The notes below the pieces were generated by a model. It made no database searches. It saw only the letters and a program-made list of their open reading frames with translations, and was not told where the DNA came from. A stretch of 36,953 bases of DNA from Blautia sp. (GTDB lineage: Bacteria > Bacillota > Clostridia > Lachnospirales > Lachnospiraceae). A program made the translations under genes and the position numbers. The stretch's first letter is position 1, and each line of letters starts with the position of its first letter. Location of the stretch: NCBI GenBank assembly GCA_017475035.1, contig JAFVGK010000052.1:1-36953 (forward strand), given 5' to 3'. Positions 6,881-15,092 of the stretch are shown one piece after another.

Positions 6881-8161
6881 ATGGTATCAATGTTATTTAT
6901 TACCTTTGTTGTCTGCCTGGCTGTCGGTGTTCCGGTTGCTTTTAGTCTGGGCATTGCATCCTGCGTATATTTTGTCGGGACAGGCATGCCGATCGTCCAG
7001 TTTGCCCAGCGTTTTTTCGCCGGCATGGATTCTTTTACCCTGCTTTGCATACCGGGATTTACCCTGGCCGGAAACCTGATGAACCAGGGCGGTATCTCTG
7101 ATAAGCTTCTGGAGTTTGCCGATGCGCTGGTCGGCCATCTGCGCGGTGGTCTGGCTTATGCCAACATTCTTGCTTCCATGGTTTTTGCCGGTATTTCCGG
7201 AACTGCTCTGGCTGATACCGTGGCCCTTGGCGGAATCGAGATTCCGATGATGGTAAATCAGGGTTATGACACTCCTTTCTCAGTCGCGGTCACTGCCGCG
7301 AGCTCCTGTATGGGTCCGATCATCCCGCCTTCCGTGCCGATGATCATTGCCGCGACTATGACAGGCCTTTCCGTATCAAAGATGTTCATGGCCGGAATCT
7401 TCCCTGGAATTCTGATGGGCGGCGGTATGTGCCTGGTCTGCTATATCCAGGCGAAGAAACATAATTATCCCAAGCGTGACAAGATGCTTCCCTTTAAGGA
7501 AATCATGCATGCCGGAAAAGAAGCGATCTGGGCGATCATTATGACGGCCATTATTCTGTTCGGCATCATGGGCGGTGTCATGACGCCTACAGAGGCCTCC
7601 ATCGTCTGTGTGGTATATGGCACCATCGTCAGCTTCTTTATTTATAAAAAGCTTACGATCAAATCATTTTATGCCTGCCTGAAACAGACACTTTCCAGTG
7701 CGGCGGCAATTATGGCTCTCGTCGCATTTGCGAACGTATTTGCCTATATCCTGACAAAAGAGCGTATTCCGAACCTGATCGCTGATGCCATGCTGAATCT
7801 GACAAGCAACAAATTCCTCATCCTTCTGCTGATCAACCTCTTCCTTATTTTTGTAGGCATGTTCATGGAGACAATCGCGGCGCTGCTGATTCTCTTCCCT
7901 GTTCTGCTGCAGGTTGCGATGCAGGTAAATGTGGATCCGATCCAGTTTGGCCTGGTTGTTGTTATGAATCTTGTTCTGGGGTTAACGACGCCCCCGGTTG
8001 GTGTCTGCCTCTTTGCCGCAACGGCAATCGGCGGAAATAAGCTTTCCGAAAACGTAAAGGCTCTTGTCCCATTCCTGATTTCGAATTTCATCGTTCTCGC
8101 TCTTGTGACTTATGTCCCGGCGGTATCTGTAGGTGTAATGAGGCTGTTTACCGGAGGCTGA
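6881..8161 (+). CDS. dctM: TRAP transporter large permease (DctM family)
   Basis: A 426-residue, roughly 12-helix membrane protein that forms the transport channel of the TRAP system. Typical DctM segments are visible: IPGFTLAGNLMNQGGIS, FAGISGTALADTVALGGIEIPMM, SCMGPIIPPSVPMII, GGVMTPTEAS and NLVLGLTTPPVGVCLF. A strong site AAAAGGAGG sits at the end of dctQ, giving coupled expression. It is full length with no sign of damage. Confidence 0.95.
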   Translation: MVSMLFITFVVCLAVGVPVAFSLGIASCVYFVGTGMPIVQFAQRFFAGMDSFTLLCIPGFTLAGNLMNQGGISDKLLEFADALVGHLRGGLAYANILASMVFAGISGTALADTVALGGIEIPMMVNQGYDTPFSVAVTAASSCMGPIIPPSVPMIIAATMTGLSVSKMFMAGIFPGILMGGGMCLVCYIQAKKHNYPKRDKMLPFKEIMHAGKEAIWAIIMTAIILFGIMGGVMTPTEASIVCVVYGTIVSFFIYKKLTIKSFYACLKQTLSSAAAIMALVAFANVFAYILTKERIPNLIADAMLNLTSNKFLILLLINLFLIFVGMFMETIAALLILFPVLLQVAMQVNVDPIQFGLVVVMNLVLGLTTPPVGVCLFAATAIGGNKLSENVKALVPFLISNFIVLALVTYVPAVSVGVMRLFTGG

Positions 8162-8350
8162 TGCGCGATAATATATACTTGATAACGTAAATATCTGCCG
8201 GTACGATTACCGTATAACGAGTGAACGCGCGGAGTGTTCAAAATGAAACGGCAGTTTATTGCGTTCATGAGTATAATTTCCGCTGCCCGGGCAGCTCTCA
8301 GCTCCGCTGCCCGGCAGCGAAATCGTCATCCGGACGGTATGTCAGTTTTC

Positions 8351-8517
8351 GATTAGGATAGAGTCAGAAATAAATGTCTCGAATAACGCAGGATTTTTGT
8401 TTGGGAGTGAACCTCAAAAATCAGGCGCATAGCGGGCTATGTAACTGATTTTTGAGGTATGCTCCCGGACAAAAAGACAAGTAATTCGGGACAGTAATTT
8501 CTGACTCAATCCTTATC
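8351..8517. repeat. 167-bp imperfect palindrome (MITE-like or giant hairpin)
   Basis: The left arm (8351-8424) and right arm (8445-8517) are roughly 80 % complementary over about 73 bases by hand alignment. The inner 14 bp are perfect (ACCTCAAAAATCAG with CTGATTTTTGAGGT). GAGTCAGAAAT (8361-8371) pairs perfectly with ATTTCTGACTC (8497-8507) near the outer ends. The 20-nt apex folds again (GCATAGC with GCTATGT). Both ends read GAT-A-GGAT-GAGTCA outward to inward, almost the same motif as in leader copy A. It carries no gene, and no target-site duplication is obvious. It may be a non-autonomous insertion or a stable transcript hairpin. Confidence 0.75.
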
Positions 8518-8532
8518 ATTACAGGAGGAGCA

Positions 8533-8633
8533 GGAGACATATTTTGCCCACGGCTGCGCTTTGTGCAGGCGTGGCTGCAAAACAGTCATCCGCGGCCATT
8601 GAGTCAGCGTACAAAACTTTGTTTTGGGAGGAG
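8533..8633 (+). repeat. Dispersed leader element, copy B (101 nt, full type 1)
   Basis: The element starts GGAGACATATTTTGCC and folds into a long hairpin: TTTTGC 8542-8547 with GCAAAA 8577-8582, CACG 8549-8552 with CGTG 8570-8573, CTGC 8554-8557 with GCAG 8565-8568. It continues with CAGTCATC, ATTGAGTCA (8598-8606) and CAAAAC-ttt-GTTTTG (8612-8626). It ends in the ribosome site GGGAGGAG (8626-8633), 8 bases before the ATG at 8642. An ungapped 101-nt copy on the other strand lies at 35383-35483. Confidence 0.8.
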
Positions 8634-8641
8634 AAATAAAT

Positions 8642-9679
8642 ATGGCAGAAAAAATGAAAGCAGTTCAAATCGTTAAGCCGGAGGAGCTCAGAATCATCGA
8701 GATGGATAAGCCGGTCATTGACGGGAAAAATAATGTGCTTGTAAAAATCAAAGCGGCCGGAATCTGCGGCTCCGACGTAGGAATCTATCATGGGACAAAT
8801 GCCGCCGCCACATATCCCCGCGTCATCGGCCATGAAATGGTCGGCGAGGTTGTAGAAGCGGGAGAAACAGCGACGAAGGTAAAGGTCGGCGACCGTGTGA
8901 TCATCGATCAGGTAACAGCCTGCGGCAAATGCTATGCCTGCCGTCACGGACGCCCCAATGTCTGTCAGCATCTCGCTGTACGCGGCGTGCATATCGAAGG
9001 CGGCTACAGGGAATATATGGCTGTTCCGGACACGGACTGCTATCTGCTGCCGGATCAGCTCCGGTATGAGGACGCTGTCCTCATTGAGCCGACTACGATT
9101 GCGATCCAGGCCTGCTCCAGAGCAGAGATTTCCGCTGAAGATGAAGTTCTGATCATGGGTGTCGGCGCACTGGGAACCCGTATGCTGAGCATCGCAAAGC
9201 TTAGCGGCGCAAAGATTATCGTAGCGGACGTCGTGGATGATAAGCTTCAGGAAGCTCTGGACAGCGGCGCAGATTACGCGATCAATCTTCTGAAGGAGAA
9301 TATTGACGAGAAAGTCAAAGAATATACTACGGATGCATACGGGCCGACGTTATCCATCGACTGTGCCTGCACGAAGGATTCCCTTGGAACTCTGATCCGC
9401 GTAACCGGCAACGCCGGACGTGTGATTACGATGGGCTTCTCCGTTGCCCCGACAGAGGTTACACAGTTCGGCATCACCTCCAAGGAATTGGATATCCGCG
9501 GTTCCAGACTGCAGAACCGCAAATTCCAGAAGGCGATTGATCTGATCAACGAAGGAAAACTGGATCTTGATCATAAGATTTCCCATACTTTCCATTTTCT
9601 GGATGCACAGAAGGCCTTTGATTTTAACGATTCCCGCGATCCTTCCATCCGGAAGATCGTTTTGACCTTTGACGATTGA
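8642..9679 (+). CDS. Zinc-dependent alcohol dehydrogenase (sugar-acid type)
   Basis: A 345-residue medium-chain dehydrogenase. Catalytic zinc residues are Cys 42 (AGICGSD) and the HE pair at 64/65 (VIGHEMVGE). The structural zinc loop has cysteines at 94, 97, 100 and 108 (ACGKCYACRHGRPNVC). The Rossmann motif GVGALGTRML and the acidic IIVADVVDD strand end suggest NAD(H). Position before uxuA and uxuB resembles L-galactonate or L-gulonate 5-dehydrogenase (LgoD/YjjN-like), which feeds tagaturonate or fructuronate into this pathway. The exact substrate is inferred from context. ATG 8642 is used because the upstream TTG overlaps the ribosome site. It is probably translated from leader element copy B. 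Confidence 0.88.
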   Translation: MAEKMKAVQIVKPEELRIIEMDKPVIDGKNNVLVKIKAAGICGSDVGIYHGTNAAATYPRVIGHEMVGEVVEAGETATKVKVGDRVIIDQVTACGKCYACRHGRPNVCQHLAVRGVHIEGGYREYMAVPDTDCYLLPDQLRYEDAVLIEPTTIAIQACSRAEISAEDEVLIMGVGALGTRMLSIAKLSGAKIIVADVVDDKLQEALDSGADYAINLLKENIDEKVKEYTTDAYGPTLSIDCACTKDSLGTLIRVTGNAGRVITMGFSVAPTEVTQFGITSKELDIRGSRLQNRKFQKAIDLINEGKLDLDHKISHTFHFLDAQKAFDFNDSRDPSIRKIVLTFDD

Positions 9680-9721
9680 TTTTATGCAAGCATTTAATGT
9701 TTGAGGAATGGAGAAAAAAAT

Positions 9722-10807
9722 ATGGAAATGACAATGCGCTGGTACGGTTCCAGATACGATACCGTCACCCTTCAGCAGATCCGCCAGGTTCCGGGAGTCA
9801 CAGGCGTGATTTCCACCTTATATGATACGACCCCCGGTGAAGTATGGACCAGAGAAGCGATTCACGCATTGAAGGAAGAAGTCGAAGCCGCCGGTCTGCG
9901 GTTATCCGGAATCGAAAGTGTCAACGTCTGTGATTCGATTAAGGTCGGTGATGCGGACAGAGACAAATATATCGCGAACTACATCGAGACACTGGCGAAC
10001 CTGGGAAAAGAAGACATTCACCTGGTATGCTACAACTTCATGCCGGTTTTTGACTGGACCCGCACAGAATTAGCCCGTGTACGCGCGGACGGTTCCACAG
10101 TTCTGGCTTATAACCAGAAGGCGATCGACGCGATCGACGCAAACGATCTTGCCGCTTCCATGGACAAGATGTCCAACGGTACGGTACTGCCCGGCTGGGA
10201 ACCCGAGCGTATGGCAAAGGTACAGGAGCTTTTTGAGATGTACAAGGATGTGGACGGCGAGAAGCTGTTCCAGAATCTGGTGTATTTCCTGAAAGCGATC
10301 ATGCCGGTCTGCAACGAATATGACATCAAGATGGCCATCCATCCGGATGACCCTGCCTGGAGCGTATTCGGCCTGACCCGCATCATCAATTCGGAAAAGA
10401 ACATTCTCCGGCTGATGGAGGCGGTAGATGATGTCCATAACGGCGTAACCTTCTGCTCCGGCTCCTATGGAACCAATCTGGAAAATGATCTTCCGCATAT
10501 GATCCGCGTGCTGAAGGGAAGGATTCATTTTGCCCATGTCCGGAATCTGCATTTCAATGATACGTCCAGAGAGAACTACGATTTTGAGGAAGCATGCCAT
10601 ATTTCCAAAGACGGGAATTTCGATATGTACGAGATCGTAAAGGCCTTGTATGAGACAGGCTTCGACGGACCGATCCGTCCGGATCACGGACGCATGATCT
10701 GGGGAGAAAAAGCGATGCCCGGCTATGGACTGTATGACCGCGCCTTAGGGGCAACATATATCCAGGGTCTTTGGGAAGCCATCGAAAAGAATGCGCAGAG
10801 AGGCTGA
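9722..10807 (+). CDS. uxuA: Mannonate dehydratase
   Basis: A 361-residue TIM-barrel enzyme that dehydrates D-mannonate to 2-keto-3-deoxy-D-gluconate in the cytoplasm. The N-terminus MRWYGSRYDTVTLQQIRQVPGV is typical of UxuA. Metal ligands are visible in the expected order: His near 207 (AIHPDDPAW), Cys near 245 (TFCSGSYG), His near 272 (HFAHVRN) and Asp near 321 (RPDHGRMIWGE). ATG 9722 follows GAGGAATGGAG and lies 42 bp after the dehydrogenase. Length is normal for the shorter Firmicute enzymes. Confidence 0.96.
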   Translation: MEMTMRWYGSRYDTVTLQQIRQVPGVTGVISTLYDTTPGEVWTREAIHALKEEVEAAGLRLSGIESVNVCDSIKVGDADRDKYIANYIETLANLGKEDIHLVCYNFMPVFDWTRTELARVRADGSTVLAYNQKAIDAIDANDLAASMDKMSNGTVLPGWEPERMAKVQELFEMYKDVDGEKLFQNLVYFLKAIMPVCNEYDIKMAIHPDDPAWSVFGLTRIINSEKNILRLMEAVDDVHNGVTFCSGSYGTNLENDLPHMIRVLKGRIHFAHVRNLHFNDTSRENYDFEEACHISKDGNFDMYEIVKALYETGFDGPIRPDHGRMIWGEKAMPGYGLYDRALGATYIQGLWEAIEKNAQRG

Positions 10808-10849
10808 TCCAGGGAGCTGCCTGAACAATATCAATCTGCATTGCTCTTT

Positions 10850-10866
10850 CGGGACATAAGGTCCCG
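10850..10866 (+). promoter_or_regulatory. Small hairpin just before the uxuB ribosome site
   Basis: CGGGAC (10850-10855) pairs with GTCCCG (10861-10866) around ATAAG. It ends five bases before CGGAGG. It may tune mRNA processing or translation between uxuA and uxuB. Confidence 0.35.
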
Positions 10867-10884
10867 TCATCGGAGGAAAATATC

Positions 10885-12516
10885 ATGAAACTTTCATTAG
10901 AAGGATTGAAACAGGCTGATGCCTGGAAAGCAGCCGGAGTGAAGCTTCCTGCTTATGATATCTGCCAGGTTGCGGAAAACACGCGCAAAGCCCCTGTGTG
11001 GGTACATTTCGGGATCGGAAACATCTTTCGTATTTTTATCGGCGGGCTGGCCGACAGGCTGATCGAAGAAAAGGAAACCGACAAAGGAATTATCTGCGTG
11101 GAATCTTTTGACTTCGATGTTGTAGACAAAATCTATGATGCTTATGACAACCTTGTCCTCGGCGTTACTTTGAAAGCGGACGGTTCTACGGATAAGCAGG
11201 TGATCGGATCTCTGGCAGAGGCTATCAAAGCCCAGACCGGCATCGAAGCCACCTGGAAACGGCTGCGCGAGATCTTTACCGATCCCGGTCTGCAGATGGT
11301 TTCCTTCACGATCACCGAGAAGGGTTATGCCCTGAAGGGATCGGACGGCAGCTTCTTCCCCTTTGTGCAGGCGGATATCGATGCAGGTCCGGGCAGCGAG
11401 GAATGCGCTCCTGCATATAATTCCGCAATGTCCGTCGTGGCAGCGCTTTTGTATGAGCGCTATAAAACAGGCAAATATCCGATGGCTGTCGTATCCATGG
11501 ATAACTGTTCCCATAACGGCGAAAAGCTGATGAGCTCCGTCGTCGGAATGGCGAAGGCATGGGCGGATAAAGGCCTGGTTCCGGCGGAATTCTGCGCATG
11601 GCTTCAGGATGAATCCCAGATTGCCTTCCCCTGGTCTATGATCGACAAGATTACCCCGCGTCCGGCGGAATCCGTACAGGCTGAGCTGGAAAAGCTCGGT
11701 ATCGAGAACATGGCTCCCGTGATCACATCCAAGCGTACTTATATCGCGCCATTTGTCAATGCGGAAGGCCCCCAGTACCTGGTCATCGAGGATAAATTCC
11801 CCAACGGACGTCCTGCGCTGGAAAAAGCCGGCGTCTATATGACCGACAGGGATACTGTCAATAAGGTAGAGCGCATGAAGGTAACAACCTGCCTGAATCC
11901 GCTTCACACTGGATTGGCAGTATACGGCTGCCTGCTGGGTTATACCCTCATCGCGGATGAGATGAAGGATCCTCAGCTCAAGGAGCTGGTACACCGGATC
12001 GGACCGGTCGAGGGCATGCCGGTTGTGACTGACCCCGGTATTCTTTCCCCGGAGGCTTTCGTGGACGAGGTCATCAATATCCGTATTCCGAATCCCTTCA
12101 TGCCTGACACGCCGCAGCGTATCGCTACGGATACCTCCCAGAAGGTCGGCATCCGTTACGGCGAAACGATCAAATCCTACGTGGAGAAATACGGCGATGC
12201 GAAGAAGCTCGAAGCGATCCCGCTGGCGCTTGCAGGCTGGCTGAGATATCTGCTCGGTGTGGATGATGAGGGCAAGGTCTTTGAACGTTCCTCCGATCCT
12301 ATGCTGGATGAGCTGACGGCAGCCCTTGACGGCCTGAAGCTTGGCGATACCACAGCCGATATCCACGGCAAGCTTGCTCCGATCCTGAGTAATGCCAACA
12401 TCTTCGGCAGCAATCTGTACGAAGCGGGCCTCGGCGAGAAAATCGAAGAGCTCTTCCGCGAAGAGCTGGCCGGCCCGGGCGCGGTAAGAGCAACCCTGGT
12501 GAAATATTTAGGATAA
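10885..12516 (+). CDS. uxuB: Mannitol dehydrogenase-family protein, probable fructuronate reductase
   Basis: A 543-residue NAD-dependent enzyme of the polyol-specific long-chain dehydrogenase family. The N-terminal Rossmann segment has VHFGIGNIFRIFIG. The central SMDNCSHNGEKL carries the conserved Asn/His region. TSKRTYIAPFVNAEGPQYLVIED and KVTTCLNPLHTGLAVYGCLLGY mark the second domain with the catalytic lysine region. With UxuA next to it, the reaction is most likely D-fructuronate to D-mannonate. The ribosome site CGGAGG is well spaced. The gene ends with a strong terminator at 12572. Mannitol or tagaturonate specificity cannot be excluded from sequence alone. Confidence 0.9.
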   Translation: MKLSLEGLKQADAWKAAGVKLPAYDICQVAENTRKAPVWVHFGIGNIFRIFIGGLADRLIEEKETDKGIICVESFDFDVVDKIYDAYDNLVLGVTLKADGSTDKQVIGSLAEAIKAQTGIEATWKRLREIFTDPGLQMVSFTITEKGYALKGSDGSFFPFVQADIDAGPGSEECAPAYNSAMSVVAALLYERYKTGKYPMAVVSMDNCSHNGEKLMSSVVGMAKAWADKGLVPAEFCAWLQDESQIAFPWSMIDKITPRPAESVQAELEKLGIENMAPVITSKRTYIAPFVNAEGPQYLVIEDKFPNGRPALEKAGVYMTDRDTVNKVERMKVTTCLNPLHTGLAVYGCLLGYTLIADEMKDPQLKELVHRIGPVEGMPVVTDPGILSPEAFVDEVINIRIPNPFMPDTPQRIATDTSQKVGIRYGETIKSYVEKYGDAKKLEAIPLALAGWLRYLLGVDDEGKVFERSSDPMLDELTAALDGLKLGDTTADIHGKLAPILSNANIFGSNLYEAGLGEKIEELFREELAGPGAVRATLVKYLG

Positions 12517-12571
12517 TTCCATTCCCGGCGGAATATTCAGGATAACTCCATTCCGTTTACGGATAATCAGA

Positions 12572-12619
12572 AAAAGCGGCTCAGCTGTCAGGTGATTCCC
12601 CGGCAGCTGAGCCGCTTTT
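12572..12619. terminator. Bidirectional terminator between uxuB and the GH3 gene
   Basis: AAAAGCGGCTCAGCTG (12572-12587) and CAGCTGAGCCGCTTTT (12604-12619) form a perfect 16-bp stem with a 16-nt loop. A and T runs on the two sides let it serve the converging uxuB and beta-glucosidase transcripts. Upstream, AGGATAA-TCCATTCC occurs twice about 29 bp apart (near 12510 and 12539). Confidence 0.9.
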
Positions 12620-12661
12620 CACATTCCGGAAACAATCGGGAGCCTTACAGAAAACCTCCCG

Positions 12662-14947
12662 TCACAATTTCTTCAGCATCTCAGCCAGCTCATCATACCC
12701 CAATTTGCCGCCCGAGAAGCTGACCATTCCGCGCAGGGGCAGATAACGCAGCATGGCGTTCCCCATCTCGTCTGATACAGCCTCCTCCTGCATGTCCGTT
12801 TTCTTCTCTTCCCCTTTCTCTTTTCCGGAACCGAACAATCCTCCCATGACTTCCTCGATCATCGGCTGTATTACCTTCAGTACCTCCGGCCGCTCTTCCA
12901 GATCCATAAAGATCGTGTTCACCGTCACCGGCTCGGCAGGAAGGGCTTTGGTGCCCTCCATTTTTATGCTCCGGCCAAGGACAATATCCCTGCTGCTCTT
13001 TCCGATCTCGATGTCATAGACGCCGTCTTCCACATACCAGTCATGAAGGCTTTCATTCCAATAGGCAAAGGCCCGGGAATCCAGCGTAAAGGATACCTGT
13101 TTTGTTTCTCCCGGCTGAAGGAAGATTTTTTCGATGCCGCGCAGCTCCCGGACAGGCCGGAACACCCGTGAATCTTTCGGATTCTTCACATAAAGCTGAA
13201 CCACTTCCTTACCGGCGCATGCTCCGGTATTCGTGACCTCCACCGATATCCTGACCGTATCCGTATCCTTTGCGCACTCCGGCTCCACCTTCAGGTTTTC
13301 ATAGGCAAAGGTGGTGTAACTCAGCCCATATCCAAAGGGAAACAGTACGTCCATCTTCTTTTTATCATAATATCGATAGCCGACAAAAATCCCCTCTGTA
13401 TAAACCGCTTTATTCCCCTCACCGCCATAAGACAGATACGAAGGATTGTGTTCCAGCTTCAGCGGAAAGCTCTCCGGAAGCCTGCCGCTTGGAGCGACAT
13501 CGCCCCACAGGACGTCCTTTGTTGCGCTTCCTGCAGCCTGACCGCCCAGGTAAGCTTCAATCAGGCCCTTCACATCCCCGATCCAGGGCATCTCGACCGG
13601 GGAACCGTTGTACAGCACCACCACGGTATCGGGATTTACCTTCGCCACACGCCGGATCAGCACCTCCTGGCAGCGGGGAATCCGCATATGGCTGCGGTCA
13701 TACCCTTCGCTCTCAAAGCTGTCCGGAAGACCTGCCACAATCACCGCCTTATCTGCTTTTCCGGCGGCTTCCTCGGCAAGGGAGATCAATTCCTCATCCG
13801 GTTCCTCTCCCTGGATATCATACCCCTGTGCATACAGAACATTCGGATTGTCCTTCAGCGCATCCATCAGGCTGTCCACCCGGAAGCTGTTGATATGGGA
13901 GCTTCCTCCTCCCTGATAGCGCGGGGCAGCGGCGAACCTGCCGATCACTGCCACCTTCTCCTCCTGCTTCAGCGGAAGGATCTGATCCTCATTCTTCAAA
14001 AGCACCATACATTCTCCGGCCAGCTTCCTGGCCAGGACATGCTGCGCTTCCATATCCCACGGAGTATCCGGTTTTCTGTTTGCCAGATACCTGTCTATAA
14101 TCCGCAGGATACGGCGGACGCTTTCATCCACTGCTTCCTCTGAGAGTTCGCCCTTCTTCACCGCTTCCACAATCCGGCGGTCGTTGCTTCCTCCGCTTCC
14201 GGGCATTTCCAGGTCCAGTCCTGCCGCCACGCCTTTTACCCGATCGCTGACCGCGCCCCAGTCACTGACGACAAAGCCTTCAAAGCCCCACTCCCTGCGG
14301 AGCACCTCTGTCAGAAGCCACTCGTTCTGAGAAGCAAATTCCCCGTTTACCTTATTGTAGGAACACATGACCGTCCAGGGCTGCGTTTTTTTCACCGCTG
14401 TCTCAAAGGCAGGAAGATAAATCTCCCGCAGCGTGCGTTCATCCATAATGCTGTCCGAAGACATACGACGGTGCTCCTGTGAATTCGCCGCAAAATGCTT
14501 GATGCTTGTGCCGATATTCCGGCTCTGGACGCCTTCGATCAGAGACGCAGCCAATTCTCCCGTAAGGTACGGGTCTTCACTGAAATATTCGAAATTCCTT
14601 CCGCATAGCGGGGAACGCTTGATATTCACCGCCGGACCTAAAATCACACTCAGGTTCTCGTGCTGGCAGGCGTCTCCCACGCTTTCCCCGATCTGACGCA
14701 GCACCTCACGGTCAAAGCTGGCCGCGCTGGCGCAGGCTGCCGGGAAGCATACCGCCTTAATGCTGTCGTTGATCCCCAGGTGATCTCCCTCCGTGTCCTG
14801 TTTCCGCAGACCGTGAGGTCCGTCGCTGACCATCACCTGTGGAATCCCCAGCCTCTCCACTCCTTTCGTATTCCAGAAATCCGCTCCGGAAAGCAGAGAC
14901 GCCTTTTCCTCCAGTGTCATTTCCGCTATCAGTCTTTCAATCTCCAT
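12662..14947 (-). CDS. GH3 family beta-glucosidase
   Basis: A 761-residue enzyme that releases sugars from beta-glucosides by a retaining mechanism. The GH3 N-terminal barrel shows KHFAANSQEHRR (from His 151), the catalytic nucleophile Asp 229 (GFVVSDWGAV) and LDLEMPG. The second GH3 domain (about 300-520) has GGGSSHIN and PLKLEHNPSYLSY. A C-terminal Fn3-like domain contains EVTNTGACAGKEVVQLYV. An extra charged tail of about 85 residues follows. There is no signal peptide, so it is cytoplasmic and would act on imported oligosaccharides. It lies last after the five ABC-transporter genes, separated by 145 bp with leader element copy E. Confidence 0.93.
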   Translation of the reverse strand: MEIERLIAEMTLEEKASLLSGADFWNTKGVERLGIPQVMVSDGPHGLRKQDTEGDHLGINDSIKAVCFPAACASAASFDREVLRQIGESVGDACQHENLSVILGPAVNIKRSPLCGRNFEYFSEDPYLTGELAASLIEGVQSRNIGTSIKHFAANSQEHRRMSSDSIMDERTLREIYLPAFETAVKKTQPWTVMCSYNKVNGEFASQNEWLLTEVLRREWGFEGFVVSDWGAVSDRVKGVAAGLDLEMPGSGGSNDRRIVEAVKKGELSEEAVDESVRRILRIIDRYLANRKPDTPWDMEAQHVLARKLAGECMVLLKNEDQILPLKQEEKVAVIGRFAAAPRYQGGGSSHINSFRVDSLMDALKDNPNVLYAQGYDIQGEEPDEELISLAEEAAGKADKAVIVAGLPDSFESEGYDRSHMRIPRCQEVLIRRVAKVNPDTVVVLYNGSPVEMPWIGDVKGLIEAYLGGQAAGSATKDVLWGDVAPSGRLPESFPLKLEHNPSYLSYGGEGNKAVYTEGIFVGYRYYDKKKMDVLFPFGYGLSYTTFAYENLKVEPECAKDTDTVRISVEVTNTGACAGKEVVQLYVKNPKDSRVFRPVRELRGIEKIFLQPGETKQVSFTLDSRAFAYWNESLHDWYVEDGVYDIEIGKSSRDIVLGRSIKMEGTKALPAEPVTVNTIFMDLEERPEVLKVIQPMIEEVMGGLFGSGKEKGEEKKTDMQEEAVSDEMGNAMLRYLPLRGMVSFSGGKLGYDELAEMLKKL

Positions 14948-14951
14948 TCTG

Positions 14952-15040
14952 TTCCTCCATAAACGAAGTTTTATACGGTGACTCCATGTTTTCCGATGAA
15001 AATGTGCCGTTTCGGCAGTCGGGCTGCCGAAGACAGAATC
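14952..15040 (-). repeat. Dispersed leader element, copy E (type 2 hairpin)
   Basis: Read on the minus strand: TTCTGTC, then TTCGGCAG (15031-15024) paired perfectly with CTGCCGAA (15018-15011) around a 5-nt loop, then a GGAGTCACCG motif. Next comes TAAAACTTCGTTTA, and the ribosome site GGAGGAA (14958-14952) before ATG 14947. Copy F at 19252-19334 shares the order and the 8-bp hairpin, with one G-C pair replaced by A-T. Confidence 0.65.
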
Positions 15041-15092
15041 ATCCTTCTTGCCTTACCTAATATTCGGTAATGAAGCAGAGGATACTTCGCTC

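Larger units (their letters stand above)
8162..8641. other. 480-bp gene-free region with hairpins, a near-palindrome and leader copy B
   Basis: From 5' to 3' it holds: a loose CGCG-flanked stretch; two GC hairpins (CTGCCCGGGCAG at 8283-8294 and CGCTGCCcGGCAGCG at 8305-8319) without a T-run; the 167-bp near-palindrome at 8351-8517; and the leader element at 8533-8633. A 37-codon open frame (8243-8356) with GGAG upstream spans the GC hairpins. It encodes only a short Ala/Arg-rich repeat and is not called as a gene. Confidence 0.7.

Noticed and set aside
8243-8356. 37-codon open frame after dctM with GGAG upstream
   Set aside because: It runs through two GC hairpins and encodes only a short repeated Ala/Arg stretch; its stop codon lies in the palindrome. 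Codon content looks non-coding.
8351-8517. Insertion sequence
   Set aside because: The inverted arms enclose only 20 bases and no transposase; no target duplication was seen. It is kept as a MITE-like palindrome instead.
10897-12366. 489-codon minus-strand frame opposite uxuB
   Set aside because: It is the antisense shadow of a clear UxuB coding sequence, with no ribosome site or domain.
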